From Minisyncoccota bacterium (GTDB lineage Bacteria; Patescibacteriota; Minisyncoccia; UBA6257; HR35): a stretch of 6,816 nt of DNA. Below the pieces are notes generated by a model. That model was not told the DNA's origin and did not search any database. It saw nothing but the letters and a program-made list of their open reading frames with translations. The translations under genes were made by a program, and so were the position numbers. Positions 1 through 4,842 of the stretch are shown here, piece after piece (the first letter of the stretch is position 1; every line of letters starts with the position of its first letter). The stretch is from assembly GCA_028276075.1 (NCBI GenBank), contig JAPYXA010000027.1, positions 1 to 6,816 on the forward strand, read 5' to 3'.

Positions 1-940
1 TTTCCACATTTCCACCTACGTCTGAAACCAAAATTGAAATTTGGGCAAAAAGAGTTTCGATTAAAGTAATTGATAATCCTTCGTAACGAGATGGCAAAAC
101 GAATAAATCGAAGGCTTTTATATATTTTGAAGCATCTTTTAGTTCTCCAATTAAAAATATTTTTTCTTTTAAATTTGTTTTTTCGATTAAATTTTCTAAT
201 TTTTTTCTTTCTTGACCTTCACCGATGATAATTGCGATTGCTTCTGGTTTTATTTTTAAAATTTCAGGGAAGACTTCAATTAAAAATTCGTAGTTTTTCG
301 AATAGTCCAACCTTCCAATAGATCCAATTAAAAATTTATCTTTTAGATCGACTTTTATTCTTTTTTCAAAAAACTTTCTTGCGGCTCCTTTTTCTAAAAA
401 TTCTGGTTCAGGAATGCCATTATAAATTACAACCCCTTTTCTTGTCAATTTAATTTTTTTTGCATCTTCTAAATTTCTTTGTGAAACAAAAACAGGAATA
501 TCAATGAAAAAAAGCAAAAATTTAAAAATTAACCAATAAACAGGTTTTAACCATAAATTTTTTTTATAATTTGGATCTAAAATCGAAAGCCCTCTAAAAG
601 TAAAAACTGTTTTTGGTTTTGATTTTGAGATTTTTGCTCCGATTGCGCCAAACAAAGCATTAGTTGAATTAAAATGACAAATGTCAAATTTTTCTTTGTC
701 TAAAAATTTTTTTATTTCAAAAATAAAGAATAAATTCGAAAATGGATTATGAGTTCTTTTTAACCATTTAAAATTTACAAATTCAATTTTTTCTTTTTCC
801 AATTTTTCTTTTAAATATTCTCCCTCACCAAAACCAACTTTAACTTCGACTCCGTTTTCTCTCAATCCTTTAGCTAAATAAAAAACAGAATTCGTAGCCC
901 CTCCTATGTTTCCGTGCGTTATAACTATTAAGACTTTCAT
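1..940 (-). CDS. Glycosyltransferase family 4 (GT-B fold), C-terminus missing at window edge
   Basis: This frame is open from the ATG at 940-938 to the window edge, giving 313 residues without a stop. It starts as GT4 enzymes do, with a short beta strand and glycine loop (MKVLIVITHGNIGGATN, residues 1-17). An HFNST segment follows at 89-93. The second Rossmann domain opens with IGSIGRLDYSKN (about 205-216) and continues with the IIIGEGQERKKLE strand-turn (about 237-249). The donor-site motif LPSRYEGLSITLIE (282-295) carries the family EX7E pair, E287 and E295. Such enzymes move a sugar from a nucleotide-sugar donor to a lipid-linked or polysaccharide acceptor at the cytoplasmic membrane face; donor and acceptor cannot be read here. 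A complete member is about 350-400 residues, so roughly 40-80 are probably outside the window. No Shine-Dalgarno site precedes the start. The gene lies downstream of the regulator gene on the same strand but 312 bases away, so it is probably transcribed separately. Confidence 0.93.
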   Translation of the reverse strand, partial: MKVLIVITHGNIGGATNSVFYLAKGLRENGVEVKVGFGEGEYLKEKLEKEKIEFVNFKWLKRTHNPFSNLFFIFEIKKFLDKEKFDICHFNSTNALFGAIGAKISKSKPKTVFTFRGLSILDPNYKKNLWLKPVYWLIFKFLLFFIDIPVFVSQRNLEDAKKIKLTRKGVVIYNGIPEPEFLEKGAARKFFEKRIKVDLKDKFLIGSIGRLDYSKNYEFLIEVFPEILKIKPEAIAIIIGEGQERKKLENLIEKTNLKEKIFLIGELKDASKYIKAFDLFVLPSRYEGLSITLIETLFAQISILVSDVGGNVE

Positions 941-1039
941 TTGATTAAATTTTAAAATATATTTTATGTTTATGATAATTTTTTCATCTTGCCCCAGCTT
1001 TTAAAAATTTAAATCTAATCAACTCTATAAGATTAACTT

Positions 1040-1067
1040 ATTGTATAAATTAACCGCCACTTCTCAA
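1040..1067 (-). promoter_or_regulatory. Candidate promoter for the GT4 gene
   Basis: On the minus strand TTGAGA (1067-1062) is separated by 16 bases from TACAAT (1045-1040). Each hexamer matches five of six sigma-70 consensus bases. Transcription would start near 1033, giving a leader of roughly 90 nucleotides. In such AT-rich sequence chance matches are common, so this is tentative. Confidence 0.35.
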
Positions 1068-1077
1068 ATTTACCCTT

Positions 1078-1113
1078 ATTGAAGGAATTGAAAATATTGA
1101 ATAAATTGAAAAG
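1078..1113. repeat. Four tandem 9-bp repeats, ATTGAANNN
   Basis: ATTGAA occurs at 1078, 1087, 1096 and 1105, an exact 9-base period, with three variable bases after each hexamer. The array ends two bases before the first palindrome copy. The 9-base period is a multiple of three, but the plus frame (Ile-Glu-x) ends in TAA within the third unit and has no start codon, so coding use is not supported. It could be a small protein-binding array or slippage-derived sequence. Confidence 0.6.
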
Positions 1114-1115
1114 TT

Positions 1116-1147
1116 AATTTCTAAATTTCTTAAGAAATTCAGAAAAT
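1116..1147. repeat. Long palindrome, copy 1
   Basis: This 32-bp imperfect palindrome is centred on CTTAAG (centre 1131/1132); 14 of 16 base pairs match across the centre. Its core ATTTCTTAAGAAAT is flanked by outer TTTCT/AGAAA arms. The stretch 1115-1144 matches copy 2 (1191-1220) at 28 of 30 bases. It lies between the regulator and GT4 genes and may be an operator or a dispersed palindromic element. Confidence 0.75.
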
Positions 1148-1189
1148 ATATTCAACACAGATTAGCCTTTTGTTATGCTTATTCAAAAA

Positions 1190-1225
1190 TTAATTTCTCA
1201 ATTTCTTAAGAAAATCAGAAATTGA
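1190..1225. repeat. Long palindrome, copy 2
   Basis: This palindrome is centred at 1207/1208 on CTTAAG. The inner 32 bases (1192-1223) pair at 14 of 16 positions, and one more pair follows after a single mismatch. It lies 27 bases past the regulator stop codon. Read on the minus strand it is followed by a short T-run (1189-1185), so a weak intrinsic terminator is an alternative, although the stem is nearly all A-T. The segment 1191-1230 is 37/40 identical to 1571-1610. Confidence 0.75.
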
Positions 1226-1228
1226 ATT

Positions 1229-1255
1229 TGATTAAAAATTACTGATTAAAAATTA
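1229..1255. repeat. 13-bp direct repeat overlapping the regulator stop codon
   Basis: TGATTAAAAATTA occurs at 1229-1241 and again, identical, at 1243-1255. The second copy contains the regulator TAA stop (minus strand, 1255-1253). Two perfect 13-mers one base apart look like a small local duplication. Confidence 0.6.
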
Positions 1256-1537
1256 GGAAAGCATTTGAGGAAGGAGTTTTAAAATTTTTTCTCCAAGCGG
1301 CGAAAGCCTAAAATAAACCATAACCCCGGCTCTTCTTTTATGTACTAACCCTCCTAAAACAAGTCTTCTTAAATGTTCAGCAATTGTTTTATAATCTTTT
1401 TTAAAAGAGTCAGCAATTTCTCCTAAAGAGACTTCTTCTTTATTCTCCAGAAGATATAAGATTTTTATTCTTTGATGATTAGCTAAGGCTTTGGCAGTCT
1501 TTTCTATTTGAAAAATTTCTTTGCCACTTAATTTCAT
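1253..1537 (-). CDS. ArsR-type winged helix-turn-helix transcriptional regulator
   Basis: This 94-residue protein is essentially one winged-helix DNA-binding domain. Residues 12-32 (EKTAKALANHQRIKILYLL and following) match the ArsR-family opening helices, in which a conserved Arg-Ile-x-Ile-Leu segment follows the first helix. Residues 36-46 form helix 2 (VSLGEIADSFK). The recognition helix is about 48-64 (DYKTIAEHLRRLVLGGL), and the beta wing is about 65-78 (VHKRRAGVMVYFRL). A last helix at 80-92 probably supports dimerisation. The protein has no cysteine, so the classical ArsR/SmtB Cys metal site is absent; what it senses, if anything, is unknown. The ATG at 1537-1535 is chosen because a strong promoter places the RNA start only about 9 bases upstream. 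The gene is divergent from the secreted-protein gene, with a 161-bp shared region, and the palindrome over its own promoter suggests autorepression. Confidence 0.9.
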   Translation of the reverse strand: MKLSGKEIFQIEKTAKALANHQRIKILYLLENKEEVSLGEIADSFKKDYKTIAEHLRRLVLGGLVHKRRAGVMVYFRLSPLGEKILKLLPQMLS

Positions 1538-1552
1538 TTTTTATTATTAACC

Positions 1553-1581
1553 ATTATAACACAATTTTAATAATTTCTCAA
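1553..1581 (-). promoter_or_regulatory. Promoter of the ArsR-type regulator gene
   Basis: On the minus strand TTGAGA (1581-1576), a 17-base spacer and a perfect TATAAT (1558-1553) are present, with the extended -10 TG at 1561-1560. The predicted RNA start is near 1546, so the leader before the ATG at 1537 is about 9 bases and contains no Shine-Dalgarno site. The -35 box and the first part of the spacer lie inside palindrome copy 3. Confidence 0.7.
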
Positions 1582-1604
1582 TTTCTTAAGAAAATTAGAA
1601 ATTA
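1571..1604. promoter_or_regulatory. Long palindrome, copy 3: candidate operator
   Basis: This 34-bp palindrome is centred at 1587/1588 on CTTAAG, with 15 of 17 pairs matching. It covers the whole -35 box of the regulator gene, so a dimer bound here would block RNA polymerase. It also lies about 50 bases upstream of the -10 box of the divergent secreted-protein gene. ArsR-family dimers usually bind imperfect inverted repeats near their own promoters. That this regulator binds this site is inference. Confidence 0.55.
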
Positions 1605-1654
1605 AATTTCACTTAAAAAGTTGTTGAATTTGTAATTTTGTTTTTTTGGATCTA

Positions 1655-1663
1655 TGTTATAAT
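1655..1663 (+). promoter_or_regulatory. Extended -10 promoter of the secreted-protein gene
   Basis: TGTTATAAT is a perfect -10 hexamer (1658-1663) with the extended TG at 1655-1656. No good -35 box is found at 16-18 bases, which extended -10 promoters tolerate. RNA would start near 1670, giving a leader of about 29 bases. A GGAG at 1676-1679 is some 20 bases before the ATG, too far for a normal ribosome binding site. Confidence 0.55.
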
Positions 1664-1698
1664 TAAAACAAAGTCGGAGTAAAAAATTTTTAAAAAAG

Positions 1699-3216
1699 AT
1701 GAAAAAATTATTATTTATTTCTATATTTTTCTTGGTCGTTAATTTTGTTTTTGCTCAATCTGTTTCTGTTGATGAAAATGTTTTAAAACAAGTTGTGGAT
1801 ATCTTGCAGAGTTTAATGCAAAAGGGTCAGCTTCAAATTATAACATCAACAGAAGCTCCTCGTCATGAAATTAAGGTTCCGGAGACAGAAAAGAAAATAA
1901 AACAAGCACCTGGACCTATGGAGACAAAATTAATTCAACCGAAAACCATAGAACTACCAAAAGGAATTAAACCTCTTTTACCTCAAGCCATAGAAACAAA
2001 ACCAATTACTCCAGAAATTATAAAACCAATTTTGCCTGATGAAGATAGAAGCAATGATGCCATTGTGCAAATTAATAATTTAAAAATAACAAGAATTTTA
2101 CTTGATCCAGGAATTGAAAATGTTAAAGCAATCTTTTTTGCTGTTAGAGACGTTGGTTGGAAATGTTTACTTTTTGAATCAGAAGAAAGTGGAAAATCTT
2201 TACCGTGCGTTTTAGATCTTAGAAGACCAATTTCACAAAAAGAATTAGCTATTCAAATATCAAATGACACAATTTTACTTCAAATAAATAGACAAAGGGC
2301 AAAATTAGAAGACTTTAGGGTTGGAGACAAAATTAATGTTTATGGCTTTATGGATAAAGATAATTATTCTATCGATGCTTTGATTGTAAGAAATATTATT
2401 AGTGTTCCTAAGCCAATTGAAGCAAAAAAAGCTTGCCCATTAATTGCTCCTGCCTGTCCTTTAGAAAATTGTTTGAAAGTTGGGAAAGAATTAGAAAAAA
2501 AATATCCCGGATGTGATTATGCTTCAACTTGTAAAAAACAATGCCAAATTGAAGAATGCGGTCCAATGCCGCTTTATCCAACAAAAGAAGGTTGTAAAAG
2601 AGTTTGCAAAGATGGAAGGTGGCAAGAAATTTGTGAGCAAAATAGTACCTGTGGTAAAATTCAATGTCTAAGATATGATCCTGTTTGTGGAACAGATGGC
2701 AAAACCTATGCGTGTGGTGAGGCTGATGCAAAAGCTTGTGGAGTAGATGTTGCTTATAAAGGAGAGTGTAAGAAACCAACTTTTTGCATTCAGGTTATTA
2801 CTCCTGCTTATAATCCTCAAAATCCTTCAGAGTGTAAGGAATTTCCGACTCCTTGCGATGTCCCTCCAGGCTGGATAAAAACAGAAAGATGTTCGATTAA
2901 CACTTCAACATTACAAACTCCAATAACCCAAACTCAATCTTTAACAGAAGCAAAAGTTGAAGCAGATGATTATGGTTTTTACCCTTCAAATTTAGAGTTT
3001 ACAAAAGGAGTAAAAGTTAAGCTTTATCTTTATGTAAAACAAAATAATGTTTATTATGGAGGTTTAGATTTTAGAAGTGAAAAGTTTAAAACTGAATCAG
3101 TAAAACCTGGACAAAAAACAGAAGTAGAATTTATTGCTGATAAAGATTTTATTATTGAATCCTATTGGCCTTTAAGTAATGTTAAGAAAGCAGAGTTAAA
3201 AGTAGTCGTGAAATAA
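1699..3216 (+). CDS. Secreted multidomain protein: signal peptide, OB-like region, Kazal-like Cys-rich region, cupredoxin-like tail
   Basis: This 505-residue protein begins with a signal peptide (MKK, hydrophobic core, likely cleavage after VFA at 19), which fixes the start. Residues 52-115 are a Pro/Lys-rich linker with loose IKP-LLP/ILP repetition. Residues 120-235 look beta-rich and end in FRVGDKINVYGFMD (206-219), resembling small OB/DUF5666-like domains. Residues 246-398 hold 20 cysteines. Within them, 318-357 is Kazal-like, with C318, C323, C330, C339, C347 and C357 and the signature DPVCGTDGKTYACG (327-340). A CIQVITPAYNP...FPTPCDVPPGW segment follows (363-392). Residues 418-505 resemble a cupredoxin-like beta sandwich (DYGFYPSNLEF, VKPGQKTEVEFIADKDF) but have no His and no Cys ligand. 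There is no LPXTG motif or C-terminal membrane helix. Kazal domains usually inhibit serine proteases; here a structural or adhesive role is equally possible. It is presumably exported and disulfide-bonded. Confidence 0.88.
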   Translation: MKKLLFISIFFLVVNFVFAQSVSVDENVLKQVVDILQSLMQKGQLQIITSTEAPRHEIKVPETEKKIKQAPGPMETKLIQPKTIELPKGIKPLLPQAIETKPITPEIIKPILPDEDRSNDAIVQINNLKITRILLDPGIENVKAIFFAVRDVGWKCLLFESEESGKSLPCVLDLRRPISQKELAIQISNDTILLQINRQRAKLEDFRVGDKINVYGFMDKDNYSIDALIVRNIISVPKPIEAKKACPLIAPACPLENCLKVGKELEKKYPGCDYASTCKKQCQIEECGPMPLYPTKEGCKRVCKDGRWQEICEQNSTCGKIQCLRYDPVCGTDGKTYACGEADAKACGVDVAYKGECKKPTFCIQVITPAYNPQNPSECKEFPTPCDVPPGWIKTERCSINTSTLQTPITQTQSLTEAKVEADDYGFYPSNLEFTKGVKVKLYLYVKQNNVYYGGLDFRSEKFKTESVKPGQKTEVEFIADKDFIIESYWPLSNVKKAELKVVVK

Positions 3217-3221
3217 GGTAA

Positions 3222-3800
3222 TTATATTTTAATCTTGTCCAAAACTAAATTTTGAAAATTTTTAGGATAAGATTTTAGATATTTTAACATTTTCTTTCTG
3301 TCTATTTTGTTTTTTAGATTTCTTAAAATTTGCCAAGTTAAAGGTTCTTTGAAATATACTAAATCAATTAAAGTTTTTTCTAAGTCAGAAACCGGAATGT
3401 AAAAGTTACCATATTTTATATAATCAAAACAGAAAAAATATTCTGGTTTGATTCTTTTAATAATAACATTAGTTCCTAAAATTTTCCTAACCCCAGTTCT
3501 TACTTTTTTTATAGTAATAATTGTTGTGTTCACCTCTTGCTCCCATAGATTTCTTAAACTAAGAGCCTCATAAAGTCCAAGATATGAAGGTTTAAAACAA
3601 AATACTGAAAATGTTGGATCATTAAAAGTAGAATAAAATCCTTTTGTTAATCTAAAAACCTCACTCTTCTTTGTTAATTTGTTTAAAATCAAATGAGCAT
3701 AATTTTTATCTTTGACAATTCTTTCAATATCTCTTGATGAAAAAACCGGCGTGCTTTTTATGAAATCCCTTATTTTTGTTATGTGTTTATCCCTCTGCAT
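3222..3800 (-). CDS. AbiEi-family antitoxin / HTH transcriptional regulator
   Basis: This 192-residue protein fits the AbiEi antitoxin family. An N-terminal winged helix (about 1-58) runs FSSRDIERIVKD, a second helix to NKLTKKSEVFRL, then KGFYST (53-58), the usual Gly-x-Tyr wing end. The central part has YLGLYEALSLRNLW (73-86), the family's 'AL' helix, and IPVSDLEKTLIDLVYF (135-150), matching the conserved 'P-E-K-A-L-L-D' region. In known AbiE systems this protein represses the operon through its N-terminal domain and counteracts the toxin through its C-terminal part. Its ATG lies 14 bases inside the toxin gene's 3' end in another frame, without a clear ribosome site, so translation is probably coupled to toxin translation. 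Its stop is only 5 bases from the stop of the convergent secreted-protein gene. Confidence 0.85.
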   Translation of the reverse strand: MQRDKHITKIRDFIKSTPVFSSRDIERIVKDKNYAHLILNKLTKKSEVFRLTKGFYSTFNDPTFSVFCFKPSYLGLYEALSLRNLWEQEVNTTIITIKKVRTGVRKILGTNVIIKRIKPEYFFCFDYIKYGNFYIPVSDLEKTLIDLVYFKEPLTWQILRNLKNKIDRKKMLKYLKSYPKNFQNLVLDKIKI

Positions 3801-4437
3801 ATTTTTTAATTTTATTTAGAATTTCTTCTAATTTAGGTGCTACTCCAGTAATTATTAAAAATTTCAATTCTTTTTCGTCTACAGGTTTTTTAAAATCTTT
3901 TAATAATTTTAATAAATAATTTTTTATCTTTTCTTTAGAAGCATAATCTAAAAGGAAATAAATATCGTAAAGATCTCTACTTAATTTTCTTTTTAAATAA
4001 GCATATGTCTTTTCTAAAATCAATTCTTCTGGAGCAAGGGTATTAATCACGAATTTCGTTCCTTCAATTGTCTCATATTCTTTAGTAGAATAATTTTTAA
4101 TTTCTTTAAATAAAACCTCAAATCTAATTTCCACGTCATTTCTTTTTATCTTTGAATAAAAAGCATTTTGAGTAAATTTTTTCTTTAAAATTTTAAAACC
4201 TTCTTTTTCCAAGTTTTCTAAAAAAATTTTTATTTTATTTTTTTCTTTTCGAGAAATATAAAAATCTACATCCTCAGAGAACCTATTTCCTTGATAACAT
4301 CTCCAAATAGCTGTACCGCCGTGTAAAACAGCGCTTTTAAAAATTTTAAAAACTTCACTAACTAAAATATCTTGCAAACCAGCGATCTCTCTATGTGCTT
4401 TCTTTTTTAGTTTTTTAAAAATAGGCAATTCAACCAT
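3787..4437 (-). CDS. AbiEii-family nucleotidyltransferase toxin
   Basis: This 216-residue protein has the full AbiEii (DUF1814) motif set of the DNA polymerase beta-like nucleotidyltransferase fold. The nucleotide-binding turn is LHGGTAIWR (38-46). The metal-binding DxD is in RFSEDVDFYIS (52-62; D56 and D58). A third beta strand VEIRFEVLF (102-110) offers the further acidic residue. The alpha-helical motif TLAPEELILEKTYAYLKR plus LSRDLYDIYFLL (133-163) carries the conserved Lys143 and the R-D-x-x-D cluster. Related toxins modify tRNA or bind nucleotides and stop growth; the target here is unknown. No motif residue appears lost, so it is probably active. It starts 24 bases after the gtrA-like stop and has its own AT-rich promoter. 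The toxin gene precedes the antitoxin gene, the reverse of the classical AbiE order. Confidence 0.9.
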   Translation of the reverse strand: MVELPIFKKLKKKAHREIAGLQDILVSEVFKIFKSAVLHGGTAIWRCYQGNRFSEDVDFYISRKEKNKIKIFLENLEKEGFKILKKKFTQNAFYSKIKRNDVEIRFEVLFKEIKNYSTKEYETIEGTKFVINTLAPEELILEKTYAYLKRKLSRDLYDIYFLLDYASKEKIKNYLLKLLKDFKKPVDEKELKFLIITGVAPKLEEILNKIKKYAEG

Positions 4438-4443
4438 AATTAT

Positions 4444-4472
4444 ATTATAATATAATAATGGTTAACTGAAAA
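4444..4472 (-). promoter_or_regulatory. Candidate promoter of the toxin-antitoxin pair, predicting a leaderless mRNA
   Basis: On the minus strand TTTTCA (4472-4467, four of six consensus bases) is followed after 17 bases by a perfect TATAAT (4449-4444). A start seven bases on falls at about 4437, the A of the toxin ATG. The -35 box lies in the last codons of the gtrA-like gene. A second overlapping TATAAT at 4444-4439 is too close to the ATG. The region is almost pure A/T, so chance is possible. Confidence 0.5.
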
Positions 4473-4842
4473 CAAAGTTTTTGGCTAAATAGAAATTTAA
4501 AATGTAAGTTAAACCAGAGGATAAAATCAAAGAAATAAGATAGTAAATATTTAAAATATCAGTAAAAAAAGCTAAAGACAAAGAATATACTATCAAGCCG
4601 AAAATTTGAAATAAGATAAATTTTAAAAATCTTTTGAAATAAAGTTCTTTTTTTGTTTGAAAAGTTATAAAGGCTTGAAATATAAAATTAATTAAAAATC
4701 CTGATAAATAGCCAATTGTTGCTGAGATTAAATAAAAAAAATGAGCTTTTTCAGTTAAAAAATATGTTAATGCAAAAGTAATTAAAAATGCTACTCCTCC
4801 TCCCACTCCATATTCTAAAAATTTTTTTATTTCTCCTTTCAT
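4462..4842 (-). CDS. GtrA-like polytopic membrane protein (putative polyprenyl-phosphate-sugar flippase)
   Basis: Starting at the ATG at 4842-4840 this is a 126-residue protein of the GtrA family, with four predicted membrane helices at about 11-29, 37-58, 72-93 and 99-119. The family's paired signatures are present: NFIFQAFITF (52-61) after helix 2 and NFYLAKNFVF (116-125) at the C-terminus. GtrA proteins are thought to move polyprenyl-phosphate-linked sugars across the cytoplasmic membrane. The frame could be read from a TTG at 4872, adding 10 residues. I prefer the ATG because it overlaps the TGA of the upstream gene as ATGA, the usual sign of translational coupling, and because it leaves the short N-terminus normal for the family. 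It works with the upstream fused glycosyltransferase gene in the same operon. Confidence 0.9.
   Translation of the reverse strand: MKGEIKKFLEYGVGGGVAFLITFALTYFLTEKAHFFYLISATIGYLSGFLINFIFQAFITFQTKKELYFKRFLKFILFQIFGLIVYSLSLAFFTDILNIYYLISLILSSGLTYILNFYLAKNFVFS

Larger units (their letters stand above)
941..1252. other. Gene-free, repeat-rich spacer between the GT4 and regulator genes
   Basis: I find no credible gene in these 312 bases: frames are broken by frequent TAA stops and no ATG-initiated frame of useful length is present. The spacer holds a candidate promoter for the GT4 gene, a run of four 9-bp repeats, two copies of a long palindrome and a 13-bp direct repeat that reaches into the regulator stop codon. 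A weak stem, ATAAG/CTTAT around 1027-1041, is too short to call anything. No tRNA or recognisable structured RNA is seen. Confidence 0.7.

Noticed and set aside
1051..1104. Short plus-strand frame reading Ile-Glu repeats before TAA
   Set aside because: It has no start codon after the preceding TAA at 1051-1053, is under 20 codons and resembles no protein; it reflects the 9-bp repeat.
1116..1225. Palindromes as strong intrinsic terminators
   Set aside because: The stems are almost all A-T and only copy 2 is followed by a short T-run; copy 3 lies in a promoter. A terminator role for copy 2 remains possible but weak.
1115..1610. CRISPR array
   Set aside because: Only three copies are present, the offsets are 76 and 380 bases, and a complete gene lies between two of them. 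The 380 = 5 x 76 relation is probably coincidence.
2408..2779. Open frame of 123 residues on the minus strand
   Set aside because: It lies wholly inside the secreted-protein gene, is full of His/Leu/Phe from reversed Cys and Lys codons, and resembles no domain. It is a shadow frame.
4442..4456. Plus-strand TATAAT promoters in the AT-rich gap
   Set aside because: The same A/T palindromic stretch gives TATAAT on both strands, and no plus-strand gene lies downstream.
4839..4841. TGA read as glycine (code 25)
   Set aside because: No other gene has an in-frame TGA and glycine is encoded by ordinary GGN codons. Reading through would add only four residues before TAA.
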